Positions 56,974 to 64,000 of a stretch of 64,000 bases of DNA are shown here, piece after piece. Location of the stretch: NCBI RefSeq assembly GCF_000949385.2, contig NZ_JYKO02000001.1, forward strand, positions 1,140,620 to 1,204,619, given 5' to 3'. Both the position numbers and the translations under genes were made by a program. The stretch's first letter is position 1. Every line of letters begins with the position of its first letter. The notes beneath the pieces were generated by a model. It saw nothing but the letters and a program-made list of their open reading frames with translations. It made no database searches and was not told the origin of the DNA. Source of the stretch: Pseudomonas sp. LFM046 (GTDB taxonomy: Bacteria; Pseudomonadota; Gammaproteobacteria; Pseudomonadales; Pseudomonadaceae).

Positions 56974-57909
56974 ATGACCCAGATCGTTGTTGCGGCGCTG
57001 TACAAGTTCGTCACCCTGAAGGACTACGTCGCGCTGCGTGAACCCCTGCTCAAGACCCTGCTGGACAACGGCGTCAAGGGCACCCTGCTGCTGGCCGAAG
57101 AAGGCATCAACGGCACCGTGTCCGGCACCCGCGAAGGCATCGACGCGCTGCTGGCGTGGCTCAAGGTCGATCCGCGCCTGGTCGACCTGGACCACAAGGA
57201 GTCCTACTGCGATGAGCAGCCCTTCTACCGCACCAAGGTCAAGCTGAAGAAGGAAATCGTCACCCTCGGCGTGCCCGGCGTGGACCCCAACCAGCAGGTG
57301 GGCACCTATGTCGATCCCCAGGACTGGAACGCCCTGATCAGCGACCCCGAAGTGCTGCTGATCGACACCCGCAACGACTACGAAGTGGCCATCGGCACCT
57401 TCGAAGGCGCGGTGGACCCGAAGACCAAGTCCTTCCGCGAATTCCCCGACTACATCAAGGCTCACTACGACCCGGCGGTGCACAAGAAGGTGGCGATGTT
57501 CTGCACCGGTGGCATCCGCTGCGAGAAAGCCTCCAGCTACATGCTCGGCCAGGGCTTCGAAGAGGTCTTCCACCTCAAGGGCGGCATCCTCAAGTACCTG
57601 GAAGAAGTGCCCCAGGACGAAACCCTCTGGCGCGGCGACTGCTTTGTCTTCGACAACCGCGTCACCGTGCGCCACGATCTCTCTGAGGGAGAGTTCGACC
57701 AGTGCCACGCCTGCCGCAACCCGATCTCCGCGCAGGACCGCCAGTCCGAGCACTATTCCCCCGGCATCAGCTGCCCGCACTGCTGGGACAGCCTGAGCGA
57801 GAAAACGCGCGCCAGCGCAAGCGAGCGGCAGAAGCAGATCGAGCTGGCCAAGGCCCGCAACCTGCCTCACCCGATCGGTCGTGACCCGCGCCAAGCAATG
57901 GAGAACTGA
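56974..57909 (+). CDS. trhO: tRNA uridine(34) hydroxylase TrhO (YceA), rhodanese-type
   Basis: 311 residues. An N-terminal acylphosphatase-like domain ([14 protein letters not shown]) is followed by a rhodanese domain with the catalytic Cys in [15 protein letters not shown]. The C-terminal part has Cys pairs ([15 protein letters not shown]). TrhO makes ho5U34 in tRNA using oxygen. The next gene begins three bases after its stop. Confidence 0.95.
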   Translation: MTQIVVAALYKFVTLKDYVALREPLLKTLLDNGVKGTLLLAEEGINGTVSGTREGIDALLAWLKVDPRLVDLDHKESYCDEQPFYRTKVKLKKEIVTLGVPGVDPNQQVGTYVDPQDWNALISDPEVLLIDTRNDYEVAIGTFEGAVDPKTKSFREFPDYIKAHYDPAVHKKVAMFCTGGIRCEKASSYMLGQGFEEVFHLKGGILKYLEEVPQDETLWRGDCFVFDNRVTVRHDLSEGEFDQCHACRNPISAQDRQSEHYSPGISCPHCWDSLSEKTRASASERQKQIELAKARNLPHPIGRDPRQAMEN

Positions 57910-57911
57910 GT

Positions 57912-58550
57912 TTGTCCAAGGCCCGCCTGCTCTATGTGATGGACCCCATGTGTTCCTGGTGCTGGGGTTTCGCCCCGGTTGCGGAGGCCCTGGCCAGACA
58001 GGCCGCGGAGGCCGGCGTGCCGATGCACCTGGTGGCGGGCGGCCTGCGTACCGGCCAGGGTGCGGCGCTGGATACCCACACCCGGCGCTACATCCTCGAA
58101 CACTGGCAGGCGGTCAACGCGGCCACCGGCCAGCCGTTCCGCTTCGAGGGCGCGATGCCCGAAGGCTTCGTCTACGACACCGAGCCGGCCTGCCGTGCCC
58201 TGGTGGTGGCGCGCAACCTGGCGGCGGAACTGGCCTGGCCCCTGGTCAAGCTGATCCAGCACGCCTTCTATGCCGAGGGCCGTGACGTGACCCAGGCCTC
58301 CACCCTGGTAGACCTGGCGGAACAGGCCGGCATTCCGCGCATCGAATTCGCCGGAGCCTTCGACGGCTCGGCAGCCCACGAGGCGACGGCGGCCGACTTC
58401 ACCTGGGTGCAGGACCTCGGTATTGCCGGTTTCCCCACCCTGTTGGCCGAGCGCGACGGCCAGTTGGCGCTGCTGACCAATGGCTACCAGCCGCTGGACG
58501 AACTGGCGCCCCTTCTGACCCGCTGGCTGGAGCGTGGCGCCCATGCCTGA
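57912..58550 (+). CDS. DsbA family thioredoxin-fold oxidoreductase
   Basis: 212 residues from a TTG start at 57912, three bases after trhO. DPMCSWCWGFAPV holds the redox pair Cys14/Cys17, and IAGFPTLLAERDG contains the cis-Pro opposite it. No signal peptide, so it is a cytosolic FrnE-like member rather than a periplasmic DsbA. Its last eight bases overlap the start of the ABC transporter gene. Confidence 0.9.
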   Translation: MSKARLLYVMDPMCSWCWGFAPVAEALARQAAEAGVPMHLVAGGLRTGQGAALDTHTRRYILEHWQAVNAATGQPFRFEGAMPEGFVYDTEPACRALVVARNLAAELAWPLVKLIQHAFYAEGRDVTQASTLVDLAEQAGIPRIEFAGAFDGSAAHEATAADFTWVQDLGIAGFPTLLAERDGQLALLTNGYQPLDELAPLLTRWLERGAHA

Positions 58551-60324
58551 TCGCTTGAGCTGGGCGGAGATCCGCCGTCTGGCCCTGCGCCACAAGAAAT
58601 CCCTCTGGCTGGCCAACCTGGCCGCCGTCCTGGCTACTGTCTGCAGTGTGCCCATCCCGCTGCTCCTGCCCCTGCTGGTGGATGAAGTGCTGCTGCAGCG
58701 GGGCGATGCCGCGCTGCGTTTCATGGATCACTTCCTGCCCCAGCCCTGGGAAAACGCCGTCGGCTACATCGGCCTGATGCTGGTGACCACCCTGCTGCTG
58801 CGGGGCATGGCGCTGGTGTTCAACGTGCAACAGGCGCGGCTCTTCGCGAGACTGTCCAAGGATATCGTCTATCGCGTCCGCATCCGCCTGATCGAGCGCC
58901 TGAAGCGCATCTCCCTCGGCGAATACGAAAGCCTCGGCAGCGGGACCGTCACCGCTCACCTGGTGACCGACCTGGACACCCTGGACAAGTTCGTCGGCGA
59001 AACCCTCAGCCGCTTCCTGGTGGCAGTCCTGACCCTCACCGGCACGGCGGGTATCCTGGTCTGGATGCACTGGAAGCTGGCGCTGTTGATCCTCCTGTTC
59101 AACCCGCTGGTGATCTACTCCACGGTCCAACTGGGCAAGCGGATCAAGCACCTGAAGAAGCTGGAGAACGACAGCACCGGGCGCTTCACCCAGGCGCTGA
59201 CGGAAACCCTCGAAGCCATCCAGGAAGTGCGCACCAGCAACCGCCAGGGCTTCTTCTTCGGCCGTCTCGGCCAGCGCGCCCAGGACGTTCGCGACTACGC
59301 CGTCGCCTCCCAGTGGAAGAGCGACGCGGCAGCGCGCACCAGCGGCCTGCTGTTCCAGTTCGGCATCGACTTCTTCCGCGCCGCCGCCATGCTCACGGTG
59401 CTGTTCTCCGACCTGTCCATCGGCCAGATGCTGGCGGTGTTCAGCTACCTCTGGTTCATGATCGGTCCGGTGGAGCAACTGCTGGGCCTGCAGTACTCCT
59501 ACTACTCCGCGGGGGCCGCGCTCGGGCGTATCAACGAATTGCTGTCGCGGGCCGACGAGCCCCAGTACGCCCCCAGCGTCGATCCGTTCAAGGGGCGCGA
59601 GACCCTGGGCATCGAGGTCAAGGGCCTGCGCTTCGCCTACGCCGAAGAGCCGGTGCTGGACGGGCTCAACCTGTCCATCGCCCCCGGCGAGAAAGTGGCC
59701 ATCGTCGGCGCCAGTGGCGGCGGCAAGAGCACCCTGGTGCAACTGCTGCTGGGGCTCTACCAGCCCCAGGCCGGGAGCATCCGCTATGGCGGCTGCCGCC
59801 TGGAAGAAATCGGACTGGCCCAGGTGCGCGACAACGTGGCCGTGGTCCTGCAGCATCCGGCGCTGTTCAACGACAGCGTGCGTGCCAACCTGACCATGGG
59901 CCGCGAGCGCAGCGACGACGCCTGCTGGGCTGCCCTCGAAGTCGCCCAGTTGGCCGACACCATCCGCAGCCTGCCCCAGGGGCTGGACAGCATTGTGGGT
60001 CGCTCCGGGGTGCGCCTGTCCGGCGGTCAGCGACAGCGCCTGGCCATCGCCCGCATGGTGCTATCCGAGCCCAAGGTGGTGATCCTCGACGAGGCCACCT
60101 CCGCCCTCGACGCCGCCACCGAGTACGCCCTGCACCAGGCCCTCGGCACCTTCCTCAACGGTCGCACCACCCTGATCATCGCCCACCGCCTGTCAGCGGT
60201 TAAGCAAGCGGACCGGGTGCTGGTATTCGACGGCGGTCACATCGCCGAAGACGGCGACCACCAGCAGCTGATCGCCGAAGGCGGGCTGTACGCCAAGCTC
60301 TACGGGCATCTGCAGCAGGGGTGA
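58543..60324 (+). CDS. ABC transporter, fused permease and ATPase
   Basis: 593 residues from ATG 58543 (a GTG at 58534 is possible). Six membrane helices (about 25-320), then the ATPase with Walker A GASGGGKS (389-396), signature LSGGQRQRLAIARM (about 492) and Walker B VVILDEATSALD. Half-transporters of this MsbA/LmrA-like type export lipids, drugs or peptides as dimers. Translational overlap with the DsbA-like gene hints at a shared role. Substrate unknown. Confidence 0.92.
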   Translation: MPDRLSWAEIRRLALRHKKSLWLANLAAVLATVCSVPIPLLLPLLVDEVLLQRGDAALRFMDHFLPQPWENAVGYIGLMLVTTLLLRGMALVFNVQQARLFARLSKDIVYRVRIRLIERLKRISLGEYESLGSGTVTAHLVTDLDTLDKFVGETLSRFLVAVLTLTGTAGILVWMHWKLALLILLFNPLVIYSTVQLGKRIKHLKKLENDSTGRFTQALTETLEAIQEVRTSNRQGFFFGRLGQRAQDVRDYAVASQWKSDAAARTSGLLFQFGIDFFRAAAMLTVLFSDLSIGQMLAVFSYLWFMIGPVEQLLGLQYSYYSAGAALGRINELLSRADEPQYAPSVDPFKGRETLGIEVKGLRFAYAEEPVLDGLNLSIAPGEKVAIVGASGGGKSTLVQLLLGLYQPQAGSIRYGGCRLEEIGLAQVRDNVAVVLQHPALFNDSVRANLTMGRERSDDACWAALEVAQLADTIRSLPQGLDSIVGRSGVRLSGGQRQRLAIARMVLSEPKVVILDEATSALDAATEYALHQALGTFLNGRTTLIIAHRLSAVKQADRVLVFDGGHIAEDGDHQQLIAEGGLYAKLYGHLQQG

Positions 60325-60328
60325 CGAC

Positions 60329-60350
60329 GGGGCTGTCGGCCGACAGCCCC
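60329..60350. terminator. Perfect 22-bp palindrome between convergent genes
   Basis: GGGGCTGTCGG directly followed by its complement. It lies five bases after the ABC gene stop and 13 bases before the 3' end of the convergent methyltransferase gene. Probably a two-way terminator, although no T-run follows. Confidence 0.65.
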
Positions 60351-60362
60351 TGCCTGAAGTCG

Positions 60363-61259
60363 TCAGCCGTACCTCACCGCTTCGAGGAAGGCGATCCGCT
60401 GGCCGATATCGTGGAAAACCCGCGCCGATGCGATCTGGTTGTAATCGATGCTGTCCAGCAGGCTGAGCATCTGGGCGTCCTGCCGGTAGCGCGGGCGCCA
60501 GTCCAGCAGTCCTTCGAGGGGCGCGATGGCATTCACGCCGGGAAGGAAGTTGGCCAGCAGCAGCCTGCCGCCCGGGCGCAAGGCCTGGAACAGTCGATGG
60601 GCCAGGCGTTCGCAGCGGCGGTCATCGAGCAGTTCGGTGATCCCGGCGGAGTACACCAGGTCGTAGCCACTGAACTCGCAGGTTCCGTCCAGCAGCTGCT
60701 CCAGGCTGCCCAGGCAGGTGCGCACGCCCAGTCCGCCGTAGCTTTTGCGCACGGTTTCCAGGCGCGCCGCATCGTCGTCGAACACCAGCATCTCGCCGAA
60801 GCGACCATGCCGCAGCTCCCGAGCCAGTTCCGCCTCACGGAAGTGACCGCCGGCGATGCACAGCATGCGCGCGGCCTTGCCGGCTTCGTGGCAGGTGTCG
60901 TCCAGGGCACGGGCGAGCATGCGCCGTCGGCAGCGCAGGGCGCGGGCCGCTGCGGCGTTGGTGGCGACGTCGAATAACTGACGGGTGCGCTCTTCGGGCA
61001 GATCGCGCAGGGCGTCGGATTCCACCCCATAGAGATAATCCAGCAACAGGGCATCGCCGCAGCGCAGGCCAGGGGTGGGCAGCGGCCTGCCGGGAAAGGG
61101 CAGCACATTGCTCGGCGAGGGCGCCGGCTCGGGGATCGGGGTTGGTTCGTCGAGCTTGAGGCGCTCGCGCTCGGCCTTGATGCGTTCCAGTTCCTGACGG
61201 ACGTCCTGTTGTTCCTGAATGCTTCTGCTCAACTCTTCCGGATCGCTCATCTCTTCCAC
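60363..61259 (-). CDS. PhcB-like class I SAM methyltransferase, atypical motif I
   Basis: 298 residues from a GTG at 61259, which has AGGAGGTG just upstream. The first ~40 residues form a charged coiled coil (SIQEQQDVRQELERIKAERERLK), then a proline-rich linker, then a methyltransferase domain. YDLVYSAGITELLDDRRCERLAHRLFQALRPGGRLLLANF resembles the family that includes PhcB, which makes 3-hydroxypalmitate methyl ester signals in Ralstonia. The SAM loop is ARMLCIAGGHFREAEL instead of the usual LxLGCGPxRE, so SAM binding may be weakened. Next to a LuxR-type regulator. Function uncertain. Confidence 0.65.
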   Translation of the reverse strand: MEEMSDPEELSRSIQEQQDVRQELERIKAERERLKLDEPTPIPEPAPSPSNVLPFPGRPLPTPGLRCGDALLLDYLYGVESDALRDLPEERTRQLFDVATNAAAARALRCRRRMLARALDDTCHEAGKAARMLCIAGGHFREAELARELRHGRFGEMLVFDDDAARLETVRKSYGGLGVRTCLGSLEQLLDGTCEFSGYDLVYSAGITELLDDRRCERLAHRLFQALRPGGRLLLANFLPGVNAIAPLEGLLDWRPRYRQDAQMLSLLDSIDYNQIASARVFHDIGQRIAFLEAVRYG

Positions 61260-61416
61260 TTGCCACCTCCTCTGGCCAGACGTGGACTCCTTGACCCGTC
61301 ACGCGGGATGAAGGCAGACGTTCATTCCGTTAAGAACCTTAGTTGATGGCCATTCGCCCGCCATCATTCAGATGAATGAAACGGCGCTTTCAGATGAGTG
61401 GAGGAAGGGGCCTTCA

Positions 61417-62511
61417 TCACCCCTGGAGGCGGGTGAAGAGGTTGACCAGTTCGGCCTGGCGCTCAGTCTCGGTCTTGCGGAAGAGCGAGCGCAGCTGGGT
61501 GCGGACGGTGTTGATGGAGATGCACAGACGCTCGGCGCAGGTTTCCGGGGTCAGCCCCTGGGCGAGCAGCTCGGCCAGGCGCTGCTCGGCCGGGGTGAGC
61601 TGGAAGAGGTCCGCGAGCAGTTGACCGCAGGGATGGTTTTCCAGCAGCGCCACGAGCACCAGGGGCTCCAGGTGCCGGGCGGCGAGGGCGGCCGCCTCGG
61701 GCACCGGTGTCACCAGCAGCTGGGATGGGGGTTCTCCCGACAGGGACAGCCAGCCGGCGCGGCGCCCGCCGTCTCGCCCGGAGGCCTGGCGGATCAGTGC
61801 CTGCAGACGGCCATCCAGCGCCCTGCCATGGAGCCGCCCCTGGCGACCCTGCAGCACGAACTCGGGTTCGCCCAGGCGTTGCTCGGCCTGGCGATTGCAG
61901 AACAGCACGCGACCTTCGGCATTCAGCAGCCACACCGGCGAGGGATGCCGGTCCAGCAGCAGGTCGCGTCGGGCAACGTCCCGTTCCAGGGATTTCAGGC
62001 GGTCGGACATCTTCGCCGCCCTTACCAGATGGGGGCTGATGCGCTTCAGCAGGTCGCCCTGGGGCCCTTCCGGCAGGGTCGCACCCACCGCCGTCAGCAG
62101 CGACAGATAGATGCCCGCGTCCGCGTGCTCATGCAGCTTGATGCAGGAAATGCTGTTCATGCCGTAGGGCAGGTGGAATTCCTGGTAGTAGAGGTGGCGG
62201 CGGATATGGGCCGGACCGAGGTCCGCCTGGTCGTTGTACCAACTGCCCACGGGGCGAGGCACCAGCACGGCCTTGCCCGGATCGTACTGGTGGTAGTAGC
62301 TGTTGTAGGCCTCCACGCTCGCCGGGTCGCAGAGGTTGATCGAGCTGACCTGGGAGCGTTGCTCCCGCTGGTCGAGGAAGACCAGGGCACCCATCTGGTG
62401 GCCCGTGGCGGCCACCAGGAGCTCCAGCAGCGGTCGCCAGGCCTCCTCGTCGAGCACGCACTCGTAGCAGAGATTGACCAGGGTGTCGTACAGCTCGTCC
62501 ATTCCCGGCAT
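61417..62511 (-). CDS. LuxR-type regulator with N-terminal sensor region
   Basis: 364 residues from ATG 62511 (an ATG at 62502 is also possible; the frame extends further without support). The C-terminal helix-turn-helix is FQLTPAEQRLAELLAQGLTPETCAERLCISINTVRTQLRSLFRKT. A PAS-like segment (DRHPSPVWLLNAEGRVLFCNRQAEQRL) lies at about 185-215, and a larger N-terminal region (about 1-170) is probably a ligand sensor. No receiver domain, so not a phosphorylated response regulator. It is adjacent to the PhcB-like gene on the same strand. Confidence 0.85.
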   Translation of the reverse strand: MPGMDELYDTLVNLCYECVLDEEAWRPLLELLVAATGHQMGALVFLDQREQRSQVSSINLCDPASVEAYNSYYHQYDPGKAVLVPRPVGSWYNDQADLGPAHIRRHLYYQEFHLPYGMNSISCIKLHEHADAGIYLSLLTAVGATLPEGPQGDLLKRISPHLVRAAKMSDRLKSLERDVARRDLLLDRHPSPVWLLNAEGRVLFCNRQAEQRLGEPEFVLQGRQGRLHGRALDGRLQALIRQASGRDGGRRAGWLSLSGEPPSQLLVTPVPEAAALAARHLEPLVLVALLENHPCGQLLADLFQLTPAEQRLAELLAQGLTPETCAERLCISINTVRTQLRSLFRKTETERQAELVNLFTRLQG

Positions 62512-62806
62512 TGCGCAGCAGTCCGTTGCGTTTGATGGCGTATTGATTCCATATGACACAGGTGTGAACCCCGTGGAAACCGCCACCTGTCGGCCGACAC
62601 GGCTCCCGCCTGGAAGTCTGGCTGAACGCTCTGTCAAGAAAACCTTACAAAAGCGGAGCGCCTGGTAGGCGCTTTCGCCCTCTGCGGGCGGGCGTAAGGA
62701 AATCTTTCCGGAATGTCCGTTCGGCGTCTCGCCGGGGCCGATCGGGCGCCTTGTTCGCGAATCGCTGCCAGAGTGAGATGACGCAAACAAAAAACGGCCC
62801 GACGTC

Positions 62807-63472
62807 ATGAATTCTGAACTGACTCTCTACGGCTACTGGCGCTCCAGCGCTGCCTACCGTGTCCGCATCGCCCTCAACCTGAAGGGCCTGGCTTACCGTC
62901 ACGAGCCGGTCCACCTGGTCAAGGACGGTGGCCAGCAACATCAGCCGGCCTACCGCGAACTCAATCCCCAGGGCCTGTTGCCGCTGCTGGTGGATGGCGG
63001 CCACGCCGGTGGCGAAGTCCGCATCGCCCAGTCCCTGGCCATCCTCGAATACCTCGAAGAAGCCTTCCCCGTTCCGGCCCTGCTGCCGGCCGACACGGCC
63101 CAGCGCGCCCTGGTGCGCTCCCTGGCCCTGCACATTGCCTGCGACGTGCATCCGCTGAACAACCTGCGGGTGCTGCAGTACCTCAAGAACGAACTGGGCG
63201 TGGCGGATGACGCCAAGGACGCCTGGTATCGCCACTGGGTGGGGCTCTGCCTCGCCGCTGTGGAAAAGGGGCTGGAAGCCTTTGGTGGCAAGCTTTCCCT
63301 GGGCGCCCGTCCGGGCTACCTGGAAGCCTGCCTGATTCCCCAGGTGTACAACGCGCGCCGCTTCGACTGTGACTTGTCGGCCTACCCACGCATCCTCGAC
63401 ATCGCTGCGCGCTGCGAAGCCCTCGAGGCATTCAGGAATGCTGCTCCGGAGGTACAGCCAGACGCGCAGTGA
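62807..63472 (+). CDS. maiA: Maleylacetoacetate isomerase
   Basis: 221 residues of the zeta-class glutathione transferase family. LYGYWRSSAAYRVRIALNLKGL holds the SSAAYRVR signature with the catalytic Ser pair; NPQGLLPLLVDGG and IAQSLAILEYLEE bind glutathione. It isomerises maleylacetoacetate to fumarylacetoacetate in tyrosine/phenylalanine breakdown. The other pathway genes (hmgA, fahA) are not in the window, but the next gene imports aromatic amino acids. Confidence 0.93.
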   Translation: MNSELTLYGYWRSSAAYRVRIALNLKGLAYRHEPVHLVKDGGQQHQPAYRELNPQGLLPLLVDGGHAGGEVRIAQSLAILEYLEEAFPVPALLPADTAQRALVRSLALHIACDVHPLNNLRVLQYLKNELGVADDAKDAWYRHWVGLCLAAVEKGLEAFGGKLSLGARPGYLEACLIPQVYNARRFDCDLSAYPRILDIAARCEALEAFRNAAPEVQPDAQ

Positions 63473-63558
63473 AGGTTATCCACCTGCCTTGCAAAGTTCC
63501 GCCGGACCACAAGCCCGGCGGGTGAAATCCCGTCACGACAACAACAAAAGGTGACGCA

Positions 63559-64000
63559 ATGAGTGAAATGCAACACTCGGGCGAGCTGCAACGCGGCCTG
63601 AAAAATCGCCACATCCAATTGATCGCCCTTGGTGGCGCCATCGGCACCGGCCTCTTCCTCGGCTCGGCCGGGGTGCTCAAGTCCGCCGGCCCCTCGATGA
63701 TCCTCGGCTATGCCATCTGCGGTTTCATCGCCTTCCTGATCATGCGCCAGCTCGGCGAGATGATCGTCGAAGAGCCGGTCGCCGGTTCCTTCAGCCATTT
63801 CGCCCACAAGTACTGGGGCGGCTTCGCCGGCTTCCTCTCCGGCTGGAACTGCTGGGTGCTCTACACCCTGGTGGGCATGAGCGAGCTCACCGCCGTGGGC
63901 AAGTACATCCATTTCTGGTGGCCCGACGTCCCCACCTGGGCTACTGCCGCGGTGTTCTTCCTGGTGGTCAATGCCATCAACCTGGCCAACGTGAAGCTCT
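63559..64000 (+). CDS. aroP: Aromatic amino acid permease, C-terminus beyond window
   Basis: The first 147 codons of an APC-family permease, open to the window edge. GELQRGLKNRHIQLIALGGAIGTGLFLGSAGVLKSAGP and MRQLGEMIVEEPVAGSFSHFAHKYWGGFAGFLSGWNCWVLY are typical of AroP/PheP. Family members are about 470 residues. Starting 86 bases after maiA, it fits a role in aromatic amino acid uptake and breakdown. Confidence 0.9.
   Translation, partial: MSEMQHSGELQRGLKNRHIQLIALGGAIGTGLFLGSAGVLKSAGPSMILGYAICGFIAFLIMRQLGEMIVEEPVAGSFSHFAHKYWGGFAGFLSGWNCWVLYTLVGMSELTAVGKYIHFWWPDVPTWATAAVFFLVVNAINLANVKL

Overview
The window is high-GC DNA that reads as a Pseudomonas chromosome. The min division genes, an N-acetylglutaminylglutamine amide (NAGGN) osmolyte cluster, a polyphosphate:AMP phosphotransferase, a fumC/bolA/trhO block and many short Pseudomonas-type intergenic hairpins all point that way. 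Several blocks match the order I remember from P. aeruginosa: apeB-rluA-minE-minD-minC-lpxL-patatin-pirin, then YheU/hybrid kinase/NAGGN/PAP/thiolase, then NADPH oxidoreductase-fumC-DUF2804-DUF2059-bolA-trhO-DsbA-ABC-aroP. In P. aeruginosa these come from separate places, so the window is a rearranged backbone with accessory genes between the blocks. The synteny is from memory, not from a search. I see no prophage, IS element, CRISPR array, rRNA or tRNA.

Layout. 1-7.6 kb: M18 aminopeptidase (cut by the window edge), a methyltransferase, rluA, minEDC, a late lipid A acyltransferase, a patatin-like lipase and a pirin. 7.8-13.1 kb: an accessory catabolic block with an MHS-family importer, a C45 Ntn-hydrolase, an exported amidohydrolase and a divergent LysR regulator. 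13.3-22.2 kb: the most unusual region. It has a cystathionine-gamma-synthase-family PLP enzyme, an S-methylmethionine-permease-like transporter, a LysR regulator, a threonine-synthase paralogue with rewritten active-site loops, an Lrp/AsnC regulator, a homoserine dehydrogenase without ACT domain, an aldehyde dehydrogenase and a RidA-type enamine deaminase. 22.3-34.7 kb: mlaA and a linked hydrolase, a GH17 membrane enzyme, the DUF485-actP acetate uptake operon behind a striking promoter, and assorted transporters and small membrane proteins, ending with a phospholipase-D lipoprotein. 35.5-37 kb: an orphan pentaheme cytochrome c. 37.1-45.1 kb: YheU, a large hybrid sensor kinase and the NAGGN cluster, in which the synthetase gene carries a one-base frameshift in a C5/G5 run. 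45.2-51.3 kb: TauE/SafE permease, mnmC, PAP, thiolase, DUF6316. 51.5-64 kb: DMT exporter, quinone oxidoreductase, fumC and neighbours, an ABC exporter, a PhcB-like methyltransferase, a LuxR regulator, maiA and the 5' part of aroP.

How the genes may work together. The 13.3-22.2 kb cluster has the parts for taking up a methionine- or homoserine-type amino acid, breaking it at the gamma carbon, quenching the enamine by-product (RidA) and oxidising homoserine through aspartate semialdehyde to aspartate. The permease points to S-methylmethionine as the best-guess substrate, which would release dimethyl sulfide. That pathway is inference; the gene families and the altered motifs are seen directly. 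The actP region has three TACGAC motifs at about 28-bp spacing, which looks like a dedicated activator array.
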